Of a DNA stretch of 64,000 bases, positions 48,663 through 59,515 are shown in pieces. The notes below the pieces were generated by a model. It worked only from the letters and a program-made list of their open reading frames with translations, did not search any database and had not been told where the DNA came from. Location of the stretch: positions 7,044,088 through 7,108,087 of the forward strand of contig NC_039362.1 in the NCBI RefSeq assembly GCF_003573695.1. Reading direction: 5' to 3'. This stretch comes from Papaver somniferum. Lineage: Eukaryota; Streptophyta; Magnoliopsida; Ranunculales; Papaveraceae. The position numbers were made by a program, and so were the translations under genes. The first letter of the stretch is position 1. Every line of letters begins with the position of its first letter.

Positions 48663-49810
48663 TCTGAGAACCATATTGGGGATGAGAGAAATTTGGTAAT
48701 GGGGATGCATTTTAGGATAGATCTGAATATTGGAGTTTCATGAGTCCATGTTGTGAATATAAAGAGAGTGATGATTTTGGACGATTCAGACATGGCTGTT
48801 AGGAGTGATGATTTTGGATGATTCTGACATGGTTGTCAATGGGTACTCATTATCCGGATTCGGAACTGGATCCTATCCGGTTTCGGGTGCGGATCCTAAA
48901 GTTGGACCGATTAACAACTCAAGAACCGACGGGTAATTACCTGATTGGACCCGAAATTTAACGGGTCCAAACGAATAATACCCGTCGGATACCCGAAGGT
49001 AATGGGTACCCAGTTATTCTAACTTTTATTCATTATTTTAGCAAAATTTTAAGTGTTTTGGTAGTTTCGGCTTATATTTTTTTTTGCATATTTTTCGTTT
49101 TCTTCTTACATTTAATCGTTATTTAATACATTAATAAAGAAATAATAATAAATGTTTATAAAGATAATTTAGATTCAAGCCAAAAAGAGAAAGATGTTAA
49201 GTTTTTGAATATTTTCTTTATAGTTTTCTTGATACCCAATGGGTACCCGAAACCGACGGGTACCACGGATCTTTAACGAGTCCGGTTTTGGGTCCATGAA
49301 TTTTAAAACCGGATCCGAATTTTATAAGTAGGGTCCGGGTCCAGTGATACTCGGGAGGACCCGGGCACATTGACATCCCTGATTCTGAGTTTAATGTTGT
49401 TACGAATGGTGATAACAAGAAGGAAGCGTTTAATTTGGAGGTCGTAACTGAATCCAGTGGATTTGGGGTTATGAAAGGGATCGAGGAAAATGTGGTCAAG
49501 GATCGGCCACAGATAAGGTGGTACAGTTTTCTAAAAGGCCTAGTATAGTGGGTGGAGGTGGCTTTTAGTTGGTGGAAGTGCATGTGGTTGTACCATTAAT
49601 AAGTGTAATGTGTTGCCTAAGGAAACGAAAGTTGTTGTTCTTCAGGTTGAGGAGGAAGTTCGCAAGGACTGTATTTCTGCTCATTAGTCTGTTGTTAATT
49701 CTCATAGGAATGAGGTTGTGAACTCTATCGAGTTGGGTGATGTTGATGGAAGTAGTTGGGGAAGTGAGTGCTCACTTTTCTTGGAAACCTCCAAGTCAGA
49801 GTGATGCAAA
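48663..49810 (+). pseudogene. degenerate element coding relic split by a MITE
   Basis: Outside the MITE (48828-49380) one plus frame reads through stretches without obvious repeats. For example, 49580-49803 has a Glu/Val-rich stretch (KVVVLQVEEEVRKD) with one stop, ending at TGA. A tandem 40-base duplication (gtgatgattttgga twice, about 48768-48830) lies just before the MITE. The 5' continuation is probably 35880-36152, left of the LINE. No family motif is recognised. Confidence 0.3.
48828..49380 (+). mobile_element. hAT-type MITE (553 bp)
   Basis: Flanked by the perfect 8-bp duplication GATTCTGA (48820-48827 and 49381-49388), as expected for hAT transposition. The ends form an inverted repeat around tgtcaatg (start catggttgtcaatggg, end gcacattgacatccct). 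The interior is full of short palindromes such as gggtaccc and ggatcc. It has no coding capacity, so it would need a transposase supplied elsewhere. Confidence 0.85.
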
Positions 49811-49929
49811 GAATCCTTTAAAGATCTGAGAGACTCAAATAACAAAAGGTTCGGTAAGATTAATAGGAAGATTCACCCTCTTAATGTTATCTATGTTTGT
49901 GGGTGAAAACGGTTTCTGTTATTTTTGGT

Positions 49930-50160
49930 AATTTCGTGTGTGTGGATGAGAAACGAGTCTAAATCCTAAACAATGTACTGCACGGGAGTATTTTTGATTC
50001 GAGAGATCAATCTGTATAATCCTGGCCTAAACCAAGAAATGGTCGTTCCAGGCTTGTTTCGGTCACAAAGTGAAGGAGAAGGGTTGGTCTTAGGGAGGAA
50101 ATGAAGAAAGTGTTGAGACCAGAACAATTGATTCTGGAAATGTGGGCGTTTTTGGTGACT
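49930..50160 (+). mobile_element. relic repeat, second copy of the sequence at 1-210
   Basis: Aligned by eye with the reverse complement of the window's first 210 bases (blocks gagagatcaatctgta and cctaaaccaag). It probably marks an edge of the minisatellite-rich relic that extends to 55.2 kb. Confidence 0.5.
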
Positions 50161-50564
50161 TGTATCAGAAAATTGAACTAGTGAGCTGAATGGAAAGCTA
50201 CCAGGTGATTTCTGGATATGGTATTATTCTCCTGACAAAAACTTGTTGTTTTGTGGAAATAGGTGAGATCTATTTATACAAGTCGCAATAAAACGTACCC
50301 TAGTCTCGTAGGAAGTGGAAGCGATTGAATGGTGGAAGAAAGCGGTAACGGGTAACGCCTGGAATTGATGTTTCCACAATGAAAGATACGTTTCACCATT
50401 ATTTGTTTCCATTACTAACCGCCTCACTTTTATGACACTTTCTTATAACGGATGTATTGCACGCCGCACGCTGTAAACCGCCAGACCAATACCCTGATGA
50501 GCACCCCCCAGTTTGTGACATGTTTTGATGTCTCGAGTGTTTTCGTAGAAAACGTGTAGCAGGT

Positions 50565-50760
50565 TGCTACGTGTGGCATGGTGGCATGCCAGTGGCCATG
50601 GCATAGGGACGTGCTAGTAGCCGTGGCATGGTGGCATGCCAATAGCTGTGGCATAACGACGTGCTAGTAGCTGTGGCACGGTGGCGTGACAGTAGCCGTG
50701 GCATAGCGACGTGCTAGTGTCTGTGGCATGCCAGTAGCCGTGGCATAGCGACGTTCTAGT
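50565..50760 (+). repeat. minisatellite, about 56-bp unit
   Basis: About 3.5 copies of a unit made of gtggcatgccagtagccgtg, gcatagcgacgtgctagta and variants. No protein-coding role is visible. Confidence 0.85.
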
Positions 50761-50884
50761 TTAGGTTTTGGCGTCATGGTCGCTCAAAAGTTTCCACAAG
50801 CCATATTAGTTTGGTGGAAAACTTGGATGGCTGAGATTGCATCTCAGGAGGAAAGGTAGCCGTCGATCATGGTTATTTTTAATT

Positions 50885-50970
50885 GGCAGTGGCGCGTTTG
50901 GCATGCGCGTCTGGCGTGCGTATCTGGCATGCGCGTCTGGCATGTGCGGCATGCGCGTGCGGCATGTTGG
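50885..50970 (+). repeat. GC-rich short tandem repeat
   Basis: Repeats of ggcatgcgcgtct, about 13-14 bases, with variants. Purine-pyrimidine alternation (tgcgcgt) is marked, so Z-DNA or CpG methylation effects are conceivable. Confidence 0.75.
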
Positions 50971-51435
50971 CGCATTTTGGGAAGTTGGCGCTTTGGGGAT
51001 GCCGACTTAGTATGGCGACCTCTTTTGAGGCTGCGGAAGGTTTGGAGCAACCTAATTGGTCAATGAAAGTAGGGGGCGGCAAGCTAGGGCGCGCCTACTC
51101 TTTTAGTGCGCGTGGCGAGTTTTAAGCAACCTGATTGGTCGATGGAAAAAGGGTTGGCATCCTAGGGCGTAGTCACACTTTTAGTGCGTTGTGGCGGATT
51201 TGGTTGCCTAGTTTGGCTAAGCATAGTTTCAACCAACGGGGTCTAGTATACTGCGTGGGGCGAGAAACCCTAATTTTGCAAATTAGTCGGGTTTATGAGT
51301 TCTTTGTGAGTTATCACAATAATTGGCTGGATTTTGTATGCTGCCATAAAAATCCTTATCTACAGAATGCAGTGTGCTTTCCATCTGAGCATTTTGTGCA
51401 ATGGCCTTAACTATGGTACTTGGAGTGTGTGTTGG
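50971..51435 (+). other. no gene seen
   Basis: A roughly 80-base segment is duplicated with divergence: ctagggcg...tttagtgcg near 51084-51110 and again near 51161-51190. Otherwise featureless. Confidence 0.5.
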
Positions 51436-53653
51436 GGCAGCATGCCTGGCAACACAGTTGTGGTTTTGAGGAATTTTCACGTCTCAAAAACAAGAGGAAA
51501 ATGTGTTGAGGAAGCTTGCCTAGCAACACAGTAGTGGTGTTGAGGAATTTGCACGTCTCAACACCAAGAGGAAGAATGTGTTGAGGAAGCATTCCTAGCA
51601 ACACAATAATGAGTGTTGAGGAATTTAGACCTCTCAACACTAAGAGGGAGGATGTTTTGAGGAAGCATGCCTGGCAACACAGTTGTGGTGTTGAGGAATT
51701 TGCACGTCTCAATACCAAGAGGAAAATGTGTTGAGGAAGCTCTCCTAGCAACACAATAGTTGTATTGAGGAATTTTTGCACGTCTCAAGACCAAGAGGAA
51801 GAATGTGTTGAGGAGGCATGCCTAGCACAGTAGTGGTGTTGAGGAATTTGCGCGTCTCAACACCAAGAGGAAAATGTGTTGAGGAAGCTTGCCTATCAAC
51901 ACCGTAGTGGTGTTGAGGAATTTGCACGTCTCAACACCAAGAGGAAGAATGTGTTGAGGAAGCATTCCTAGCAACACAGTAGTGGTGTTGAGGAATTTGC
52001 ACCTCTCATCACCAAGAGGAAAATGTATTGAGGAAGCTTTCCTAGCAACACAGTAGTGGTGTTGAAGATTTTGCACGTCTCAACACCAAGAGGAATAATG
52101 TGTTTAGGAAGTATTACTAGCAACACAATAGTGGTGTTAAGGAATTTTCATGTTTCAACACCAAGAGGAAAATGTGTTAAGGAAACTTGCCTAGCAACAC
52201 AGTAGTGGTGTTGAGGAATTTGTACGTCTCAACTCCAAGAGGAAGAATGTGTTGAGGAAGCATGCCTAGCAACACATTAACGAGTGTTGAGGAATTTAGA
52301 CGTCTCAACACTAAGAGGAAGGATGTGTTGAGGAAGCATGCCTAGCAACAGAGTAGTGGTGTTGAGGAATTTGCACGTCTCAACACCAAGAGGAAAATGT
52401 GTTGAGGAAGCTTGCCTAGCAACACAGTAGTGGTGTTGAGGAATTTGCACGTCTCAACATCAAGAGGAAGAATGTGTTGAGGAAGCATGCTTAGCAACAC
52501 AGTAGTGGTGTTGAGGAATTTGCATGCCTCAACACCAAGAGGAAAATGTGTTAAGGAGGCTTGCCTAACAACACAGTAGTGGTGTTGAGGAATTTGCACG
52601 TCTCAACACCAAGAGGAAAATGTGTTGAGGAAGCTTGCCTAGCAACACAGTAGTGGTGTTGAGGAATTTGCACGTCTCAACACCAAGAGGAAGAATGTGT
52701 GGAGGAAACATGCCTAGCAACACAGTAGTGGTGTTGAGGAATTTGCACATCTCAACACCAAGAGGAAAATGTGTTGAGGAAGCTTGCCTAGTAACAAAGT
52801 AGTGGTGTTGAGGAATTTGCACGTCTCAACACCAAGAGGAATAATGTGTTGAGGAAGCATGCCTAGCAACACAGTAATGAGTGTTGAGGAATTTAGACGT
52901 ATCAACACTAAGAGGAAGGATGTGTTGAGGAAGCATGCCTAGCAACACAATAGTGGTGTTGAGGAATTTGCACGTCTCAACACAAAGAGGAAAATATATT
53001 GAGGAAGATTGCCTAGCAACACCATAGTGGTGTTGAGGAATTTGCACGTCTCAACACCAAGAGGAAGAATGTGTTGAGGAAGCATGCCTAGCAACACAGT
53101 AATGAGTGTTGAGGAATTTAGACGTATCAACACTAAGAGGAAATGAAGTATGCCTAGCAACACAGTAGTGGTGTTGAGGAATTTGCATGTCTCAACACCA
53201 AGAGGAAAATGTGTTGAGGAAGCTTTCCTAGCAACACAATAGTGGTGTTGAGGAATTTTCCCGTCTCAACACCAAGAGGAAGAATGCGTTCAGGAAGCAT
53301 GCCTAGCAACACAGTAGTGGTGTTGAGGAATTTGCACGTATCAACACCAAAGAGGAAAATGTGTTGAGGAAGCATGCCTAGCAACACATTAACGAGTGTT
53401 GAGGAATTTAGACGTCTCAACACTAAGAGGAAGGATGTGTTGAGGAAGCATGCCTAGCAACAGAGTAGTGGTGTTGAGGAATTTGCACGTCTCAACACCA
53501 AGAGGAAAATGTGTTGAGGAAGCTTGCCTAGCAACACAGTAGTGGTGTTGAGGCATTTGCACGTCTCAACATCAAGAGGAAGAATGTGTTGAGGAAGCAT
53601 GCCTAGCAACATAGTAGTGAGTGTTGAGAAATTTAAACGTCTCAACACTAAGA
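51436..53653 (+). repeat. 75-bp tandem repeat array, about 30 units, each with a hairpin
   Basis: I count about 30 units of 75 bases (a few 73-77, one shortened near 53140). Each contains a perfect or near-perfect inverted repeat: tggtgttgag, 12 bases, ctcaacacca. Six units (near 51613, 52284, 52880, 53105, 53396 and 53622) are a second type in which the stem is agtgttgag and ctcaacact, so both arms changed together. As 75 is a multiple of three, the minus strand shows repeated 25-residue open frames, but these are broken often and are most likely incidental. The array is part of a larger relic and its biological role is unknown. Confidence 0.95.
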
Positions 53654-54003
53654 TATTTTAAAATTTATTGAATATTACTAATAGATATAAAACATTTATT
53701 TAAGGATAGTTACTTAGCTCTGTCTCCGCTAGGCATGTTCTTCGCGCATGATTGGTTTTTGGGTATTTTAGGCTCCCTCATGAGTAAACAACATCAGGCG
53801 TTAGTGATGACATCAGGACGATGACGGGTTGACAGACGGACAAAAGTCCCTAGGTCTTTGATGGGATGAAGCAAAACTGGCCATAACTATGAACCTTGGC
53901 TGGATGCGATCACGATCCTTGACATGGAAGAGTGTGGTGGCTACGGGAACGAACATTGGAAGGGAGGAGTGGAGGCTACGGAACGATCCTTGGCAGGAAG
54001 GAG
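53654..54003 (+). other. no gene seen
   Basis: The tandem array ends abruptly in AT-rich sequence, followed by GC-richer spacer. Nothing codes. Confidence 0.4.
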
Positions 54004-54245
54004 GCGTTGAAGCGGCTTCAGCTCTTGGAGAGGACATTGAAGCTTATGGAGTAAATTGATGAAGCTTCGGCTTCGGATCCTGGAGCAGCTTATGGAGAAA
54101 ACGCTGAAGCGGAGCGGCTGCTGGAGCGAATGTTGAAGCGGAGCCGCTGCTGGAGAACGTTGAAGCGGAGCGACTTATGAAGAGAACGTTGAAATGTCTC
54201 TTGGAGAGAAACGTCGAAGCGGCTCCTGGAGAAAACTCCAGTGAG
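54004..54245 (+). repeat. degenerate tandem repeat, about 30-35 bp unit
   Basis: Variants of gttgaagcggagcggctgct followed by ggagaa recur about seven times. This is a third unrelated tandem repeat within 4 kb. Confidence 0.7.
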
Positions 54246-54349
54246 GGCGCTATTAACCATTGACTTCGAAAAACGACTTGATACGATATGGCATATGGGA
54301 AGACGGCACAAATAGTTCTAGTCGACAAGTCGTATTTTTCTCTCATGTT

Positions 54350-55203
54350 AAAGAATACGCTTCTTCTGTTTGATTTTCCCTTGCAACTCTCAGAGCCTTG
54401 ACGGTTACAATGTTGAAGTCGGAGGCCGCGTCAGTCAGCGTGCTGTCAAACTCGACATCCTTCAAGTGAACAGTGGTTAGGAGTCCCCAGTTCTATCTAT
54501 CAATCATGCTTTCCAGGAGAGGTTGGGGTTAGGGAACAACTTCCCTGGCTGGAAACAACTGCTTTCCTGATGAAGTGTGTTTGAGGGATGCAAGTATGTC
54601 TTGACGCTGCGCCTTGGAGAAATATAGAATCTCACATAAATGTTTCATCATAGACTGCACGATTTTGTGGGCGAAGTCCCAAGAAATCATGCAGCTCCTG
54701 ACGGGAAGAGGGTCTCAGTGAACTCAGGAGGGTTGCTGATTTTCTTTGCCTCGATTTTGGAGAAGTCGTTCCTGATCTTCACGTGTGATGAAATTGGATT
54801 GTTGATTCCCTTCTACTGGGCGTTCAAGAGCAACGCGAGCCTTTTCATCTATAAACGCGTGTCCTGTTGAACTGCCTGCGTCGGATGTTAAAAGTATTCC
54901 TTGTCATCTCCATCTGAGGTTGACGTGACTCTTGTGGTGGCTGCTCCGTTAGTGTCTTAAGGAAAATATGTATCTCTTTCTGAATTGTAGCCATGTTTGT
55001 CTGAGCCTCATCAGAACCTTTTGTCTTTCCATCAAATCAACAGTGGTAAGAGGAGGTCGGCTACTTCTGGATCCTCCAATCTCTCGTCCTGATGGTGGAG
55101 TAGCAACGGCTCTGGTGACGGTTGGAGTTGTCACACTTGAAGAAACATTGGGAGTGGCGGAAACTGCTCTGGATTTGGTGATTGGCGTTGTAACACAACG
55201 AGT
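54350..55203 (-). pseudogene. gag relic of a Ty3/gypsy (possibly Tat-like) element
   Basis: Minus-strand stretches look like the N-terminal part of a plant gypsy gag. They include a Ser/Thr/Pro-rich start with VATPPSGREIGGS, then LMERQKVLMRLRQT (about 55000-55050), then AFIDEKARVALERP and FITREDQERLLQNRG in another frame near 54730-54850. Frames are broken. The relic is cut on its 5' side at about 55204 by the copia element. If it is Tat-like, the tandem repeats at 50.5-54.2 kb would lie on its 3' side. Confidence 0.4.
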
Positions 55204-56797
55204 GAGACGAAGATGTTTGTGACTTCTTTATCTCTCCTATCGGAGAACTCTCACGATCTTAAGCCAATCAATCGATTGTACTCGGACGATAGAAGATGCA
55301 AGATCAGATTACACAACTATGACAAAAGTAGTATCGATCTGGATTCACAATCCCAATGAAGTATTTAAGTCGTTAACCTGGTTTTAGAGAAGAAAACCAA
55401 AGGTTAGAGGAGAATCGACTCTAGCCAGCGCACTAGTATCACGCAGACGTGTGGGTATTAGATTTGCCCAATGCTAGATGTCTCCTATATATAGCCTTCA
55501 AATCAGGGTTTTGCCTTAGGTACAAAGCAATCACTATTCACCGTTAGATGAAAACCTAATTTAGATTCAAGCTAATATTTCTCAACCGTCAGATCGAAAA
55601 CTTAGCTTGTCACACACATTTGAGATATACGTTTACCGGGTTTGTGAAAACCGTGCCCAAACGTGTATGTGCATGTTGGTTCAACATAGTAGCCCAAAAG
55701 GTTAACCATATGAGCATTTCATATTAACCTTGTTCTTTTTCACCATAACTAGTTCAATTGACTCAAATGAACTAGTTAGAGAGTTGTTTAATTGCTATGA
55801 GATCTTATGTAACTACACAAGACACAATTGAAACAAAAATGATTCGATTCGATTGAATCGTCTCATGAACTTTATAGCCACGGTTTGCATACTACATTCC
55901 TTAGTAATTTAAGTTTCATTTTCAGAGCACATCTTTAGATCATAACCCACTCAAGTACGCAAACAAGTTCGCGGACTTAAGACAACCGACAGATTTTTCC
56001 AAACTCAGTAGAAAATCTTGGCAAGGAGACCTCCGCCAGTTCGCGGACTGAGTTTGCAGACTAAACACGCAAACGAGTTTTTGGAAAATCCCAGCAGAAA
56101 TTCTCGATAAGAGAACTTCCGTCAGTTCGCGGACTGAATTCGCGGACTTGGCAAAGCCAATTCCTCCGGTTTCTCTCAATCAACAAAGTTCGCAAACTTC
56201 GGATTAAGGAATAAGATTTATGCACATATGTGTTACGACACAATGCTTATATCCATCATTGGTTATATTGACCTAAACTCTCATTCCAACCATTGAAACA
56301 TTCTTAGAGGACGTTATATAGTTGTTACACTATTTCTCGTCAAAGCGATTTTCAAAGTGATTGAAACAATATGACTTTCGTCATTAGGTGAAGATAAACC
56401 CGATCAAAGCGAAACGCTTTACCAACACATGATTTCGAGATATAGGTAAGCGAGATATATTCGGCTCGAAATATGAAATGTGTATGATCCAGTCTATATA
56501 GCATACGACTTTTGTCCCATAAGAAGTAGGAGATAGAAGAGATATAATTTTGAGTGATAGATAAGTTCAAGTCTCCACATACCTTTTTGTTGATGAAGTT
56601 CCACGGTTCCTTGAGTAGATCTTCGTCGTTGTATGATGAATCGCCATGAAGTCCTTGAGCTCAACTACACTTTTCTATCCTAGTCCGAGACTTAGCTATG
56701 TAGACTAGAAATCAAGACTCATAGTTTTTATCACTAACATTGACAAACATGCTTGATATAGCAACGCATGCGAGGTTGACCGAGATATGCTCTAACA
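55204..56797 (-). repeat. 3' LTR of the Sirevirus-like element, truncated
   Basis: Homologous to 61741-62866. It retains a segment (about 55570-56070) deleted in the other LTR. Inside it, a unit of about 110 bases containing gttcgcggact is repeated two to three times (55960-56200). Confidence 0.85.
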
Positions 56798-56809
56798 ATC
56801 TCCCCCTTT

Positions 56810-58586
56810 ATCAATTTTAGTGACAAAACTATTAATACATATGAAATACAAAAAAGATAAACTTTAGTGGCTCCTATTCCATAGTCTAATCTTCAACGTT
56901 CCCTGAAATCTTCGTCCTTCCAAGTACTCCAATGATCCCTAAGGTTGTAAGTTTAGCATCACCGTTGTTGAAGATCCGTAGATATAACAATGAGAGAAAT
57001 CGAGATTCTCGATCATCATTATACACTGACATAGTATTTTTATGTTATATCAAAGTCCAATTGCATCACGACTTTAACAATAATACTACGGTGATATGTA
57101 TCACTCCCCCTTAGTCAATACTTCATCTCACATGGAAACCAGCCCCCTTTACACAATGATCCGAAAACCATATGTATATGTAGTAGAACTACACATTAAT
57201 TCTTCCCCTTTTTGTCAATAAAATTGGCAAAGGTACAAGAACGGGATCCTAATGAAATTTCCGAGAAGAGACGTTTCATAGACTAAAAGAAAAAATACAT
57301 ACCAACTTAATTTAGATGCAATCATAAAGCCGAAGCTAAATGCATTCATCAAGGAGTTTTAAGATACAAGATAACCCCTATAAAATTCCACAGCCGCACA
57401 CCCTGCAAGATATTACCATTAAGCACAAGTTCAAAAGAACTCTCCCTCATTTGATGTCATTCCCGAAATAACAACAAGAGCGACCTTAATTTCGAAAGAA
57501 AAAAAGGATTTTTAATTGGACACCAAAAACCATAGGAATGATTTTCTATATCCAAAACTCAATCAAATTAATCACAAGTAAACCCATGATTAATTTAATT
57601 GGAATGCGCAACTAAATCAAACCACAAAAGTGATCAATTTAATTGATTCTGCTCAACATAAGTAAACTTACGAGCTACGACTAAGGTAATCGTATGGAGA
57701 TGACTAACTTAATCGTTCACATACTCAACATAAGGAAAACCTTACGGAATATACGACTACATTAACCAATAGAACATGATTAGTATAGCCATTCATATAC
57801 TCAACACAAGGACTTGTGGAATATATGAAAGCTCAACTAGACTAATTACAAGAAAACCTATAATTAATCTAATTGGAATACAAACAACCAAACTAATCAC
57901 GAAAGTAATCAATTTAATTGTCAAATGTTTTGCTCGACAAAAGAAGACTTTCGGAGCAAATAACTAAATAACCAATCAAGATGATTAATTTAGTTCAAAA
58001 TGCTCAATATACAACATCTTACGGAACATCCAACAAACTCAATCAAAATAATCAACTTAGTTGTATCGTGCTCAACATAAGACACATTATGGAGCCTCAC
58101 GGTAATACAAAAAAAATGGATCAATGAATATCAATACCGTGGAATTCATACAAGGATCTATTTTATTTTTCCATCACTATATGCATAACGACATAATAGA
58201 CTTTATCCTTGTCACACAAAAGATTTTATCCTATTTTCCATCAAATAAATGACTGCATAGGCATAACTTTTGTATTTGTCAAAAGTCCATTTGTCCTTTC
58301 ATCAATACGAATACCAATTTATGAACGACTTTACTTTTGACAACATATGGGACCTTCAAGTTCACGGACGCAAACAATACATATCCCATAAACATATTGC
58401 AATACTTCAAAATCAAACTGATTAATACTGCAATAACATCATCCTCCAAAAAAATTTAGAATTTAAAAACCAATAAACCTAAAAAAATAACACAAGAAGA
58501 TGAAAACAAAAATAGCTATGTGTAGTCACAATCATCGCTATTGAAAGCAGTAGTTATTCTTCCAACTAATCCAAAAAGAACACATA
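56810..58586 (-). other. 3' internal region of the Sirevirus-like element, non-coding
   Basis: No long frame. Between about 57540 and 58120 a degenerate motif (gctcaacataag, then cttacgga, then aactaatcaa or aattaatc) recurs at roughly 70-100 base intervals, about seven times. Confidence 0.6.
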
Positions 58587-58952
58587 CTAGGCAACAATCC
58601 CTTTGAGAAATTCTTTATCATTCCCGAACTCCTTGTTATCGACAGCCATCGGGACATAAGGTTCACGGAGATAAGTGTCAATACCCACGAACTGTCTTGG
58701 CTGAAGAGGTCGAATTAGGGTCCTCTGAATTTCCAAAGATTTAGACACGAAAGTCTTTATTTCACAAATATCCCTTCTTATTTCCTTTAACTCATCAAGA
58801 ACATCGGAAAACTTCTGAGAGTTAGAAGGAACAACCCTAGGTTTTCTTGTATTCCTTCTTTTTCTTTTCAGGGACTTATAAACAAGAGATTTCTCTTTTT
58901 CCTTGATTGATGGCTTAACAATCATGTTGACATCCTTTCCATCTGATGACAT
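58587..58952 (-). CDS. small basic coiled-coil protein frame downstream of gag
   Basis: An uninterrupted 121-codon frame. Residues about 15-40 are strongly basic (KSLKRKRRNTRKPR), resembling a nuclear-localisation or nucleic-acid-binding patch. Residues about 48-75 form a probable coiled coil (VLDELKEIRRDICEIKTFVS). It sits where pol would be in a full element, about 0.56 kb beyond the gag frame. I do not recognise a family. An accessory or leftover retrotransposon protein is the best guess. Confidence 0.45.
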   Translation of the reverse strand: MSSDGKDVNMIVKPSIKEKEKSLVYKSLKRKRRNTRKPRVVPSNSQKFSDVLDELKEIRRDICEIKTFVSKSLEIQRTLIRPLQPRQFVGIDTYLREPYVPMAVDNKEFGNDKEFLKGIVA

Positions 58953-59515
58953 AGTGCTTTGAGAACAATTATAAACAACTGGATTTGTGTGATGGAATCA
59001 CTTAACTCAACAACCAGTCTTATAAAGGATGTCAAAAGGGAAAAAGGAACGCAGGATTCGAAACCTATTGACAGGTTCGCATACGCCCAACTATAAACCT
59101 TATAAAGAGTAAAATTGTTGATAGTAACCCTTTATTTTATTTGATAGACAAAAAATAACAAATCTAAGAAAAGAAGGAAAAACTTTTCTGAAGCCTAGAT
59201 CAGCACTCAATCTTGTATCTTTTCGATCAGGCACATGAGACAAGATTTTCCTAACAACACAATCAAGTTGTGTTGCGATGAACACGATTTGTCTATCTTT
59301 TTCCTCATGGGAGGAATCCTCTGATCTCTATCCATCAAACCGATTTGACCATATTTTCTCTTCAAATGGTCTTAATATATCCCTGCAAACCAACTTCTTA
59401 GATGAAGATAGATCCTACATACCTCGGCGGTCTTCTGAGCAAGTTTTAGCTTTCTTGCTAATCGATTTTCTCTTCGTTGAAGTTTGCTTGCATGCCTTAT
59501 TTGGTGCTTGTATTT

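Noticed and set aside
51407..53648. Minus-strand open frames encoding 25-residue repeats
   Set aside because: The unit length is a multiple of three, which opens a frame by chance. Starts and stops are scattered and no single frame spans the array.
51436..53653. Regular repeats with palindromes resembling a CRISPR array
   Set aside because: There are no unique spacers. The whole 75-bp unit repeats, and the setting is plant nuclear DNA.
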